A DNA stretch of 64,000 nt from Amorphophallus konjac (lineage: Eukaryota; Streptophyta; Magnoliopsida; Alismatales; Araceae), in contig CM040117.1 in NCBI GenBank assembly GCA_022559845.1, forward strand, positions 147,316,732-147,380,731. Direction: 5' to 3'. The position numbers were made by a program, and so were the translations under genes. Below the pieces are notes generated by a model. That model did not search any database. It saw only the letters and a list, made by a program, of their open reading frames with translations, and had not been told where the DNA came from. The first letter of the stretch is position 1, and each line of letters begins with the position of its first letter. Below, in pieces: positions 21,791-33,200 of the stretch.

Positions 21791-22725
21791 GGTCACTGGA
21801 TTCGACCGCATGAAGGAACTCTATGGAGAGTGTCCCGATTTTGGCCCTGCCTACTCTGCCTTGTCTACTGGATCCTCGACAGCCTTTGTTGACTATCTAC
21901 TCCATGATGGTTTTTTATTTCGAGGGCAACAACTCTGTGTCCCGAAGACTTCTGTACGGGACTTTCTGATATGGGAAATGCATGCTGGAGGTCTTGCTGG
22001 TCACTTTGGACGAAACAAGACCATCTATTCCATAGAGGAGCATTTTTATTGGCCTGGCCTGAAGAAAGATGTGGCCAAAATTGTAGCCCAGTGTAAGACA
22101 TGCACAATGGCCAAACAGATCAAACAAAACACTGGTCTCTACACTCCTCTCCCCATTCCTGATAGACCGTGGGTTGATGTGAGCATGGATTTCATTCTTG
22201 GATTACCTCGTACTGCTCACAAACACGACTCCATCTTCGTGGTCGTTGATAGGTTCTCTAAGATGGCCCACTTCATTGCATGTTCCCAAACATCTAATGC
22301 ATCTAGAGTAGCCCACATGTTCTTTGATGAAGTCGTGCGTCTGCATGGTCTCCCCCAAACCATAGTGTCTGACCGAGATGTCCGGTTCCCTAGTTACTTT
22401 TGGAAGACACTTTGGCACCTAGTTGGCACTAAGCTGAAATTTTACACTGCCTATCACCCCCAAACCGATGGACAAACCGAGGTCGTCAATAGGAGTTTAG
22501 GGAACCTGTTGAGGTGTCTTGTAGGGGATCATCCCGGCACCTGGGATCTTCTTCTGCCCAGAGCCGAATTTACATACAATAGCTCTGTCAATAGGTCCAT
22601 AGGTACGAGTCGAGGTCGTGCATGGCTACAAACCTAGGAAACCTGTGGATCTCATTCCCCTACCCCTCGAGTCTAGAACATCCAAGTCCGCTGAGGAATT
22701 TGCACAGCATGTCAAAAGTCTACAT
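21790..22725 (+). pseudogene. Chromovirus integrase, zinc-binding and core domains
   Basis: The HHCC zinc finger is visible (H-x4-H in HAGGLAGHFGRNKT, CKTC at about 22090). Next comes the DDE core: SMDFILGLPRT with first Asp at about 22186, VSDRDVRFPSYFW with second Asp at about 22375, and HPQTDGQTEVVNRSL with Glu at about 22480. Spacing fits DD35E. A frameshift near 22605 precedes the conserved HGYKPRKP segment. The integrase inserts the cDNA; the catalytic triad is preserved in sequence. Confidence 0.92.
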
Positions 22726-23131
22726 CTATGTAGTCTGAGGCGCGCCTCAGAGGTGAGGCGGTGACTGCTCGCCTCGCCTCGCCTCGCCCTGTCTCGCCTC
22801 GCTCTGACCATAGTTTATCTCTCTCTCTCTCTCTATCTCACATAGACACACATAATTTGGTTTTTGATAGTGATTTGTTAAATTCTATGTGAATTTAGTG
22901 AATCATAATAATTTGAATCATAGAATTGAATGAATTTAGGAAATTTATTGACTTTATATAGGTATTTTTGTGATATTTAGACATATAGTTTATTTTTTGA
23001 ATTATATATACATATTTAAAAAAAAATCTCGCCTCAAACGCCTAGGCCATCGCCTAGGCCATCGCCTAGGCGTTTGAGACATGAGGCGACCCCCTGGTCG
23101 CCTCGGCCGCCTCACGCCTCAGACTACATAG
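22726..23131. mobile_element. hAT-like miniature element B in integrase
   Basis: GTCTACAT at 22718-22725 is repeated exactly at 23132-23139. The ends CTATGTAGTCTGAGGCG and CGCCTCAGACTACATAG are perfect 17-bp inverted repeats. Subterminal arrays are CGCCTCGCCTCG on the left and CGCCTAGGCCATCGCCTAGG on the right; the core is AT-rich with a CT run. The pol reading on either side joins across the duplication, so the insertion point is unambiguous. Confidence 0.95.
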
Positions 23132-23139
23132 GTCTACAT

Positions 23140-23826
23140 GAGTCAATTAGCAAGCAAATAAACCTCAGTAATGAGACTTACAAACGCTTGGCTGATTCGC
23201 ATAGGCGTCACCATGAATTTCAAGAAGGTGACATGGTTATGGTACGGGTTCGACCCGAACGACTCCCCTCGGGAGCCGTTAAAAAGTTGCAAGCCCGTAG
23301 TGATGGTCCCTTCCCAATTCTGCGGAAGATTGGCTCCAATGCGTATGTTGTGGACTTACCTACCGAATATGGGATTAGCTCGACCTTTAATATGGCAGAC
23401 CTAGTGGCCTACAAGGAACCCACAGCGATTCCTAGTGACCCTTTCGAGCCTTCTCCTACCATTGTGAGTGAGCCCACCCATGTGCGTCCCACAGTCTCGA
23501 GAGCACCGCACGAGCAAATTGAGAGGATATTGGATGAGCAGGTGACAACTACACGGAGCCGGGTGTACCAGCGCTACATTGTCCGCTGGCGGGACCGTCC
23601 ACCTTCTGATGATTCCTGGATCAGCCGGGAAGATCTCCAGCGCCTCGATCCAGATCTGCTGGAGCATTACCACAGCAGTGTCCCCCCTTACTCGACGGAG
23701 TCGAGTTCCAGCCGCCCCGGGAGGGTTGGTGGGGACACCGGGCCCACTGCTCGGAGCCGACGCCGCACCGCCCCGACCACACCGAGCTTGTGGCTCAGAG
23801 ACTCGTTTGAAGACTCGACGTCCTGA
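23140..23826 (+). pseudogene. Chromovirus integrase C-terminus with chromodomain
   Basis: After element B the pol reading resumes with the KLQARSDGPFPILRKIGSNA (GPY/F) module at about 23280. At 23518-23673 there is a chromodomain: IERILDEQ, an RYIVRWRDRPPSDDSWI strand-turn-helix with the aromatic W/W, then LEHYHS. Chromodomains steer chromovirus integration toward heterochromatin by binding methylated histone H3. Only part of the aromatic cage can be judged by eye. The frame ends at TGA 23824-23826, already inside the 3' LTR. Confidence 0.9.
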
Positions 23827-24278
23827 ATACGTATCTGTGTGTATTGAGTATGTATTGTGTGTAAAATACATGTATTACTACATGTATTATTTATTTTTGT
23901 TTTATTAGGCTAGTCATAGTCAAAGTTGTGTGTATTTTATTTTATTTAAACCCACAAGTCAAATAATGGTTGTTGAGTTTTGTTTTATTAGGCTAAGGGC
24001 ATAAGAGCAAATAAGTGAAGTTAAAGGTTTTGGTTGTCATAGCCCTCCCTATATAAAGGGGGGCTAGGGTGTTATGTTTCATATGAAGATTGAAAGATTT
24101 GCTTCCTACGTGAAAGGAGTTTTCTCCTCTTGCCATTCTTCCTTCCCTGTTTCTCATTTTGTGAGAGTTGAGTGTCGCCCGGTGAGAGACCGTCCGGTGT
24201 GAGGCCGAGCTGTGCGAGATAGTGTCATCCGTCCCGTCGGAGTGCCGTCGATCCATTTTCCACGTCGCCGCCGCGTCA
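23727..24278 (+). repeat. 3' LTR of the chromovirus
   Basis: It starts TGGTGGGGACACCGGGCCC and ends GCCGCCGCGTCA, 552 bp, colinear with 16274-17147 minus its insertion. The TATA-like CCCTATATAAAGGGG lies at about 24046. At about 23818-23828 it preserves the empty site of element F (GTCCTGAATACG). The purine-rich GGGAGGGT just upstream is a weak polypurine tract candidate. Confidence 0.92.
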
Positions 24279-24800
24279 ACTTGGTATTCACAAGGTGCTA
24301 GGTGCTCTGCCATGGCCACTCGGGTGTTAAGGTTGAAGCATATTGCATAAATTCTCAAGACCCGGAAGGCAGACAAAACCCTCACGGGTAGGACAGCCAA
24401 GGACAAAATTCTATAGCAGATTGAGGGTTTGAACAGTTTGAAGGAGGCAGGATTGTTGGATGCAGAGGATAGGACCCTTCGGGACTCCTTGAGGTGTCAG
24501 TTTGAAGACTCTAGGGAGGATATCTACTGGAGACAGAGATCCAAGGACAGATGGATTAGAGAGGGAGACGAGCATTGCTTACTTCCAGCGCATCGCTTAG
24601 AGAGGAGGATAGTTAATACCATTATTTATATTAGAGTGGGAAAGCTTTCATCGCTTCAAGGAAGAGGAGAGTTAATATCATTCTTGTATTAGAGTGGGGA
24701 AACTTTCTCTCTCTTCAGATGAGCACATCAGGGGTTTGACTAGGGACTACTACTCTAGGCTATTTTCTGAGGAGGATCACTTCAGACCCACGATAGTAGA

Positions 24801-25155
24801 GTATGTAGTTAGAGGCACGCCTAGGCGTTTGAGGCGATGAGGCGGTCCAAACTGCCTCGCTTTCGCCTCAAACGCCTCATCTCAGTCTTCTTCTTTTGGT
24901 CCAGTCTTGGTTTAAACCTCCTTTATTCAGATAATATCTTATTTGTATGTATGTATTTTTGCCTCAAATCTTGATTATTGTTAATTTTATTGAAAATCTT
25001 GATTGTATATATGCATTTTCTTTATTATTTAGACATATATTTATATTTTTGAATTATATATATATATAATAAAACGTCTCAAACGCTTAGGCCATCGCCT
25101 AGGTGTTTCAGGCATGAGACGACCCCTTGGTCGCCTCACGCCTCGGACTACATAG
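24801..25155. mobile_element. hAT-like miniature element C in the LINE
   Basis: Flanks ATAGTAGA (24793-24800) and ATAGCAGA (25156-25163) form an 8-bp duplication with one mismatch. The ends GTATGTAGTTAGAGGC and GCCTCGGACTACATAG match those of element B with a few changes. Internal words are CGCCTAGGCGTTTGAGGCG on the left and CCATCGCCTAGG on the right. It is the same family as B in a second location. Confidence 0.9.
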
Positions 25156-25163
25156 ATAGCAGA

Positions 25164-26050
25164 TGATCTTCTTCCTTGCCTTTCTTCTGAGGAGAGGGAG
25201 GATATTTCTCAGAGCTTTATAGAGGAGGAGGTTCGCTAGGTAGTTTTCTCTCTTGCAGGGGACAGAGCACTAGGACCAGATAGCTTCCCATTGGCCTTCT
25301 TCTAGCACTGTTGGGATCTCGTCAGTTCTGACTTGGTGGCAGCAATTAGAGAGTTTCAGGAGGGGATGGCACACTTGAGGAGTATTAATATCCTTATCTT
25401 TATCCCTAAGAAGCAAGGAGCATAGGATTTCAAGGACTTCAAGCCCATCAGCTTGCTGAATAGTACATATAAGATCATCCCCAAGCTACTAGCAAGGAGG
25501 CTGGATAGAGTCATGGACAAGCTAGTCAGTTGCTATTAGGGAGCTTTCATCAGGGGGAGACATATAGAGGATAATTTTTTGGTGGCCCATGAGGGATTGC
25601 ATGTCATGAAGACTCGGGAGAGGAAAGGAGTGGTCTTGAAGTTAGATTTTGAGAAAAGTTATAACAGAGTCAATTTTCTTTGCTTGTTTGAGGTGTTGCA
25701 GAAGATGGGCTTTGGGGATAAGTGGATTGGATGGATCCGAGGTTGTATCTATATGCTTCCTTTGTTGTGCTAATTAATGGGAAGTCGTCTAAATACTTTT
25801 ACAGTGGCAGAGGGCTCCGGCAGAAAGACCCTATGTCTCCCCTCCTTTTTGTTCTGGTGGCTCATGTCCTTCGCAAGGTGTGACAGAGCAGAGGCTGCAC
25901 AGTTCATTACAGACTTCCAGAAGGTCAAAGGGGGTCTCGCGATCACCCACTTGCAGTATGCCGATGATACTATTTTGTTCCTGACAGAGGGTGAGCAACA
26001 CCTTTATATCGCTAGACTTCTTTTTGGAGTTGTTGGAGGAGATCACTGGC
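25164..26050 (+). pseudogene. LINE reverse transcriptase domain, inactive
   Basis: The domain copies LINE RNA at the nicked target. Motif A is KLDFEKSYNRV and the YADD active site is at 25957-25968. In-frame stops lie where the family has Trp or Gln (for example near 25238, 25303 and 25538), and a frameshift falls between 25773 and 25777. Both catalytic Asp motifs survive although the frame does not. Confidence 0.8.
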
Positions 26051-26452
26051 TTGAAGGTTAACTTTAACAAGAGTTTGCTTGTTGGGGTTAATATGGATAA
26101 TATGTCTCTCCTGTGGGTAGCGCGCATCTTGGATTGGCATATTAATACATTCCCATTTCATACCTGGGCCTCTCTTTGTCTCCAAGTGCTCTGCGGTGTA
26201 CTGATTAGATCCCTATTATACAGTGGTATGAGGCTAGATTGACCACTTGGAAGGTTAGACTGGTGTCATATGAGGGCAGATTAGTCTTAAGCAAATCAGC
26301 ATTGAACAGCATACCTATCTACTTTCTTTCAATGTTCCGGATCCCGAGTATTGTGCTGCAGAGGATTAAGTCCATTTAGGGAATATTATTCTCGCATGGG
26401 AGTGGGGGGAGATGCAAGGGATGGCATGGCATCAGGTAGAGGAGGATGGCAG

Positions 26453-26612
26453 TGTCAGTTTCGGAGTCGATTTCGACCGGGTCAAACGGTTTCGGTTTCG
26501 GTCCGAAACCAATTAAATTATTATTTTTTGCCAAAGTGTAGAGTTTTGGTTTCGGCCCGGTTTCGACCCGGTTTCGACCGGGAGTATAGGATCGTTTCGG
26601 CCGAAACTGTCA
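26453..26612. mobile_element. Miniature element D with TTTCGG/GACCGGG words
   Basis: Inverted ends TGTCAGTTTCGG and CCGAAACTGTCA (one mismatch) enclose alternating GTTTCGG and CGACCGGG words around a short AT-rich core. No convincing target duplication was seen, so the exact limits are approximate. Confidence 0.6.
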
Positions 26613-26677
26613 TCCATGTTGGGGACAGGGGATGATGGACAATGGGCGAACCTTGTCAGGCAAAAGTACTATAGTAG

Positions 26678-27268
26678 AAGGCATTCAATATCGGTACGTA
26701 CTGAAACCGGCCTTGGCCGGTCCGGTTCCACCTATTTCATACTTGTACCATCCGATACAGTTTAAAAAAAACAAAAACAAAAACTGGCCAAACCGGAGCC
26801 CTGAGCCTTCACTCTACCTCCTTTCGCATGTCCCCCCTGCCGTAGGCAGTGCAAGGGCACCGCCATTCGGTCGTTGGACCTCCATTTGAAAGGGAGGGAG
26901 GGAGGGAGGAACTCAAGGGAGAGAGATTGAGAGAGACGCGCGAGGACGAGAGAGAGAGAGAGAGGAACCTCGGTGCCGGTGGAAGACGACGACAGCAGGT
27001 TCGATGGCGCAACGATGGCGATGACAGCTGCGGATGGCAGCGGCGGCCGGTGGAGAACTCCCAAGCCCCAAACCATAGAGACATCGAGCGGGAGGGGAGG
27101 AAGAGGGTATTGGCCAACAGGGGGGTCGGGGGTGTCGGGGGTAGGGGGTTTAAACATTTGATAACTGGATCCGCCCAGTACCGAACCGGTTCCAAGCGAC
27201 ATGTACTGGTACCAGTATTGGTACCAGCCCTGACTGGTACCAATTCTGGTACCAGTATTGAATACCTT
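26678..27268. mobile_element. Element E with GGTACC words and a UTR-like core
   Basis: Inverted ends AAGGCATTCAATATCGGTAC and GTACCAGTATTGAATACCTT. The subterminal words are CCGGTTCC and GGTACCAGTATT. The flanks TATAGTAG/GATAGGAG agree at 6 of 8. The core (about 26800-27110) is GC-rich with GGGA and GA runs, like a 5' UTR plus exon, unlike the AT cores of the others. This could be captured host sequence; no frame is convincing. Confidence 0.6.
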
Positions 27269-28346
27269 GATAGGAGGAGGGTTTGGGACTTGGGCACTCC
27301 ACCCATGTCCCAAGCCTCCCCTATCTGGCACGACATTTTGACTTGCAGAGATATCATTTCCTCTGGCGTTCGGGTCCGACTAGGGAAAGGCAACAGGTGC
27401 CTTTTCTAGAAGGGCATATGGTGTGGTGAGCTCTCTTTGGAGGTGTGTGTCTTTCCCCAACCTCTTTGATGTCGATGCTGACCCTTTGGGATCAGTGGAC
27501 CGGACATTTGACCCCCAGCTTTCAAGGGGCAATTGGGCACTGACTTTCAAGAGGGATCTCAGGCCGACAGAGATGGGAGGAGTTCCAGGACCTCATTTTT
27601 CGCCTCCTTGGCTTTGCCCTGCATTCTCTCAGGGAGGATGAATGGACTTGAATGTGGAGTAGGGAGGAGTCTTTCTTGATTTGATCTGCCTACATCTTTA
27701 TCTCGGACGGAGGGATGCACCACAGTCTTGTCTCGCAGATTTGGAAGTCGAGTCCACAAAAGGTGAAGATCCTCACTTGGAGGATTTTCAACATGAGGCT
27801 CCCCACCTATGACCGGCTGGTTCGGTTCGTCCCCAGTATCTAGTCGACTTGCTGCTTGTGCCGAAAGGACAATGAGAACTTAGACCACCTGTTCGTAGGT
27901 TGCTCGTACTTGCGAGAAGTGTGGGATGCGTTGGCTTCGAGGGTCGGCTGCCATATTGCCCGCCATATGGAGGTGTATCATTTCATCGGTACTTGGGGTA
28001 GACTTGGCCCCTCAGAAGCGATGCGATTGTGTGGTGACTGGTTCTTCATGCCACTCTTTGGTCCTTGTGAGGTGAACAAAACAATAGAATTTTTAGAAGG
28101 GAGACTAGAGTTGACGAATCTCTTGTTTCTTTTATTTGTGCTAAAGTGAGGGAATAGGCGGAGTTACTTTGTAATGTGAATTCCCTAACTCCCCTCTTTT
28201 AGTTTTGTTGGGGGGCTAGTAAGGTCCACACCGTCTTGGAGTGATCTCTTTGTATAGAGATTTTTTGAGAGTTGCTTGACCATACTTGTACATCCTTTAT
28301 TCTTTTTGATTTAATACAATTGCGGTACTACCCACTTTCAAAAAAT

Positions 28347-30056
28347 AGAACATTTTCACATTTGGACAAACAAAAATTTTATATGGTGACTGCATGAAAC
28401 TTAAGGCATCATTTGGAAACAATTTTGAAATAGATTCCAAGAGTTGAACTCTCTGAAAAAAAGTGTTTCCACATGAAAGAGATTCTCCTCAGCTTTTCAA
28501 CCACGAGGAGTGTTCGCAGTTTAATTTTGTTAGCTTTAGAAGAAATTTTATAGAAACCAAAACAAACCAAACCATATAGTTTTGACTTTCAAAATCACAC
28601 CAAATCAAACAGAAAACTAGTCAGGTTTAGTTTGGTCTGGCTCAGTTTGGCCTTCATAATGGGCACGTAGCTCCCAAATAGACCTTCAACAACCCAACAA
28701 TTCGTATCATGAGCAATATTTTGTGCAAGGGAAGATTAACTAACTATTGATAATGGAGATTCTAGTAGATGATTTAGGCAAATAGAAGACAAAGTTTTTC
28801 ATTTAATAATAAAAATAGACTAAAGTATTTCAAAAGGTAAAAAAATTGATCACAATACCAAAACTAAGAATGACTAATCATAAGATTTCATAATGTTACT
28901 TGCAAAGAAAAAATGACAAAAAATTTATGCATATCACCCAAAAACTTATGCCTTGGCATGTAATTTGTTTTTTTCAGTTTGGTCTCATTTAGAAACAGTC
29001 CAAACCAAATCTTCTTGGTTGGTTTAGTTTCAACCAAAACCTTTTAGATTTCAAACCAAGCCAAACTGAACTGCATAAGCCAGTTGAGTTAGGTTTTTTG
29101 GTTTGAACCAAATAGTAAACACCTTACCGACTATCCAAAAGCAAGATGATTCTTAAGAGGAGCAGAAGATTGACACACGAGGGGAAAGGAGATTCTTTTA
29201 CAAGCTAGCGGGGTAGCTTTTGGAAAAGGTAAGTGGATTCCAATGAATGGAAAGGCAATTTTTACCATGAATAGCTCAAAATACCTGAAAACTTGTAGAA
29301 GTTAGCTAGTAAGTGTATCAGTGTAAACTAAATTAAAAATCCTTCTCAATCCCTCAAACAATCCAAATGTGATTCTTAACACTGATGTTTAACTTCTACA
29401 ATTTGTAACACATTGACATCTGTTAGAAAATCAAATTTTGGCAAAAATAGGTGAACAAAAGCATTTTCAAAGGCTATGTAAAATCACTTCTCCACTTCAA
29501 TAAACATGACATGATCCTGTGAATACTAACTTCCAAGTATTTTTATTAAAACATCAAGGCAAAAACAATGCAGGCCCCCCTTTGAGCACCACCAACAGGC
29601 CAATAACCATAACCAGTCTTCGTGTCCATTATTGCAGGGTTTCGTTAAAATTTTTTGATATTAAGACACCCCTCAAAATCCAGTTTGATAAATCAAAGCA
29701 CCCATATACACATAAACATGCACCAACATTTAGACACCAACTTTTTGAGAAGTACCAACATTTAGACACCCATACCCTCTTGGATTACAGATACAGCTGC
29801 AATTTCCATCTCATTGTAATTGGTGAATACTTAATGTCTCCAAGTATTCAGTATCCTTGCTCAAGTACGAAATAAGTAACAGGAACTGCATGCTAGTAGA
29901 TGAAGATTTTCATGACACAATCACAAAGTCAGAAGATAACATCATCACCTAAAAATTACATACCAACACCAAAATCATCTTCCAAATAAAAGGTTTAACT
30001 ACATAAACCAGTATAACTGCAAATATGAAATGTATACTACGTAAATGCTAACAGAC
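28347..30056. other. AT-rich spacer between LINE and LARP1 exons
   Basis: No coding signal on either strand. Two clusters of AACCAAACC/GGTTTGGTT words (28550-28660 and 28970-29115) might be the ends of another, very degraded word-type element. If the LARP1 gene continues, this is the 5' part of a giant intron. Confidence 0.5.
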
Positions 30057-30262
30057 CTTTTCTGAGATGACATAGCATCCCTCTGGATTGACGAGTGATC
30101 AAACTCCAGCTCCTCATCAAGCATAAACGTGCTCTGCTCACTTGAATTGGAAGGCTCATTTGCAAAAGCATTTGATAGGCCACCGAACTTCTTAGAGACA
30201 CTTTGATGTGCTACAGCCACAGCACCATCAAGAACAATATCAGCACCACTTGATGAATTTGC
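30057..30262 (-). CDS. LARP1: LARP1 exon 7
   Basis: Acceptor CATTTACAG, then ANSSSGADIVLDGAV and, near the end, STFMLDEELEFDH, a segment conserved in plant LARP1. Donor GTCTGT at 30056. The preceding intron is only 69 bp. The reading frame requires phase 0 entry. Confidence 0.78.
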
Positions 30263-33200
30263 CTGTAAATGTTGAGAACTAATGCAGAGAAATCTAATCT
30301 TTGGATCATGAACATCATAGGTTGTGCTTACCAGGCATACGATTACATCCATCACCAGTCTCAGTTCCCTTGCTTTCCGAACTTGAAACATACACAGATT
30401 TCCCATTTGAATCCCTAGTTTCTTGACTGTATTCCTTAGACCTATCAGGGGTTAGTAACTCCCCGACGGTGCATCCTGAAGTACTCTTGAGCTCTATATT
30501 TGAAGCATCAACCAACTGTCCCTTGATACCCTCATCTTCACTGATCTTTAATAAGCCCTGCTCTCCTTTCCCACTGGAATCATTTGACTCCTTCTCCATG
30601 TCATCAGCAATGTTGTTGACCTGGACTTCAGAAGCCTGAGGTTTTGCTGTAGATGCTTGATGTCCGGGCAACGAAAGCCACTTTGACCAGTCACCCCGCC
30701 TCCTTATTTTTTCTCCCTTCAGACAAGTGGAAAAAAACATTCATGTGATAATTTTTAATAGGTGCATGATTTCAAAGTGTAAATAAGCAGGAGGTGATAG
30801 TGACCAAATCAACACGTATAAGAAAAAGGCAGGGCACAAGGATAGTGCAGTTCAAATATTCAATTCCAACCTGGACTTCAATGAGGTTAGAACTCTGCAG
30901 AGCTTCAAGAATAAAAGGTATATTTGTTGTCATGTTCTTAACCTGAATCATACAAGAAACGAAATTCAAACTTATCGTCCACAAAATACTAAGAGGTGCA
31001 CAATAGGACTAAGCATTAAGTCCTACCCCAGCGGGAAAAAAAAGTGATCATACCCTGTTAAAGTCTGCAATTTTGGCAACAGGGACCCATCCTTCACTGT
31101 CCAACAAAGAAAGCAAATAACTGTCCTTCTGTAAATTTTCATCACTGGAGGGAAAAGATATTTTTAGTTAATAAACAAAACACTATCTAAGCACAAATAA
31201 TTAGCCAGAAGAAATAGACAAGTTTAGCTTTCAAAGATATAGACAAGTCTGGTTTTCAGTTACACAATCACTGTGCAGGCTGCAGCACACAGATCTTCCT
31301 AGTAAACAGTATGGCACTGCTTTGTGACAAACCTGAAATAATACTCAATCTGTGCTATTATGCTATTCCTCAAAGTTATTGCCTCTGGCTGCAGAATAGG
31401 ATGACCAGGATGTGAAGGATTTACTGACATATAATGTGGAGGACCCCTCACCACTTCTGAGGGAAAAGGTATATAGTACATTGGTGCAGGGCCTGCATGT
31501 ATATGCAACCAAAATTAAGCTTTTAGAAGAAAAAAATGGCCCAAAAACGTTGCATAGTCACACAGCATAAAATGCAGCAATTCATCCTTCGGTGACTAAG
31601 AAAGAGAATAGAGAAAACTCAACAGAAACCTACTACACTTGGTTAAAAAGTTACCTGGAAATCCTGGCCCACCCATATATCCAGGAGCTGGACCAAAAAC
31701 TGGCTGAACTGGTCTAACAAAAGTCTTTGGCCCCATATTTTGTTGCATGTTAACATTTTCTCTGGGACCGAATACCCGTTGCTGACGCCAACTAGGGTTA
31801 AACCGGCGAGCAGATTCTTGTGCATTATGCCGTCGACTATAGTTGCCACCATGGTTGTGCCAGACATTTGGATCTCCCCGAGGAGGTGGTGGGAAGCTTC
31901 TATTAGCATCAACCCCCCTTGGTGGAATAGGTGGAATGAAAGCTTGCATCGGAGTGCCACATCCAGAACTAACCATGCGAGGCTCAACACTTGGAAATGG
32001 TGGAGGATATGGCTGATAGCCATACTCATGAAGAGGAAGAGGTGGCCCTGGTACAATGGGAGGGAGAAAAGGGGGGATTGGTTGATGGTATGTCAAATGA
32101 GTAGGGAAAGGTGTTATATTATTGGGAGAGGGGGCATGTTTAGGACCAAGTTTATGATGATGTTGTGTATGATGTCTGCTAGATGGATTACTGTTTCCAA
32201 AACCATCTGATTTAGGCAACCCCCCTGATCCCTGAAAGAATGTAAAAAGTCCAGCAATCATTCAACAATGGAAACAGCAAAACAGAACATTCTGCAATAG
32301 TCTGAGAACTAATGAATTTACAATAGCAGTAAAATTTTAACAAAATAAAAACACATGGATTGCTCCTGTCCCAGAAAACCATGATAAGGCATGGAATTAT
32401 TCAACATGCAGAGAGTTCCCTTTCCCGAAGTGATTGCATAGTCAAGATCGTATTTCCAACTGCTCAAAGAAATGCACCATTGGTGCTCACTTCTCGGTGG
32501 TATTTAAAAAAATAATTTAATCAAAGCACATATATTTTAACTATAATGAAAAACAAAATCCTAATTAATAATCATTCACTGCATTATAATACTTTGTCTT
32601 GCCACAATCGACCTGGGTTTACTCATCATTCTTATCATGGCAAATTGCTTTTGAACAAAATAGACAAAGTATGCAATCTGAAAAGGCTTTTTTTAGGTTT
32701 CGATCCCTGTAAACATAGAGAATTACTTGTGTAATCCCCGTAGCCGGCATATTTGGTCCTAACTCAGAAAGTTAGCCCCCTTCATAGTAAGTCCCACCAA
32801 TTAGCAACCATTTGGGAGATGAGAATATTCACAGAATATTCTTCGAACAAAGTAAATAAAAAAATAAAGAAAAGATGGAGAGGAAGGGAGGAGGAGGTCT
32901 CCGCCTCCAGCATTGGCAACACCAACACACTCTTTGGAAGGGGGGAGAGTTAAAGATCCCCCTCAGTCAAACCAGCATCTCCAACCCAATGGGGTGAGGG
33001 GGAGACAACAGAGAGAGGAAGGGAGGGCAGTAGGAGGATCTCCCCCTTTGCCACTAGTGCCACCATCCCAAAGGTGGCACCATATAATATACATGGGGGG
33101 AGGGAGGGAGAGAGAGAGAGAGTGAGAAAGCAGATCTCCTCAATGTTATAGCAGAAGATGGCATTCTATCTCAACATCGCTGCAAGATGTCAGCGGGACA

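Larger units (their letters stand above)
16274..24278 (+). mobile_element. Complete Ty3-gypsy chromovirus inserted in the LINE
   Basis: The ends are fixed by a 5-bp duplication, ACTTG at 16269-16273 and 24279-24283. LTRs are 16274-17147 (enlarged by a 305-bp miniature element) and 23727-24278. A tRNA-iMet-type PBS follows the 5' LTR. The internal order is gag, protease, RT, RNase H, integrase, chromodomain, the Ty3 order. The polyprotein is broken by several frameshifts and stops (for example a TGA for the Trp codon at 20698) and by a miniature element at 22726-23131. Length is 8005 bp. The C-terminal chromodomain defines the chromovirus branch; I do not assign the sub-clade. Confidence 0.93.
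24279..28346 (+). mobile_element. LINE ORF2 continuation: reverse transcriptase, zf-RVT and 3' end
   Basis: After the chromovirus the LINE reading continues with the linker (WIREGDEHC at about 24550, the W-x-x-x-GD-x-N/H motif). The RT fingers/palm follow at about 25250-25770 (GPDSFPLAFF, PISLLN, the KLDFEKSYNRVN catalytic-Asp motif A at 25640), then QYADDTILF at 25954 (YADD motif C). A zinc-binding zf-RVT segment follows (CLCRKDNENLDHLFVGCSYL at about 27850-27910). The 3' UTR ends TACCCACTTTCAAAAAA at about 28346. Many stops are present. Three miniature elements (24801-25155, 26453-26612, 26678-27268) interrupt it. A clear target duplication was not identified. Confidence 0.8.

Noticed and set aside
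26762..27409. Open frames of about 190 codons on both strands of element E
   Set aside because: Low-complexity, both strands open, ends inside TIRs; noted only as possible captured UTR.
28550..29115. Element with AACCAAACC-word ends
   Set aside because: Similar in style to the word-end class but tips and duplication are not identifiable.
31643..32210. Alternative frames over LARP1 exon 2
   Set aside because: The Pro/Gly-rich frame with correct phases on both sides is the real one.
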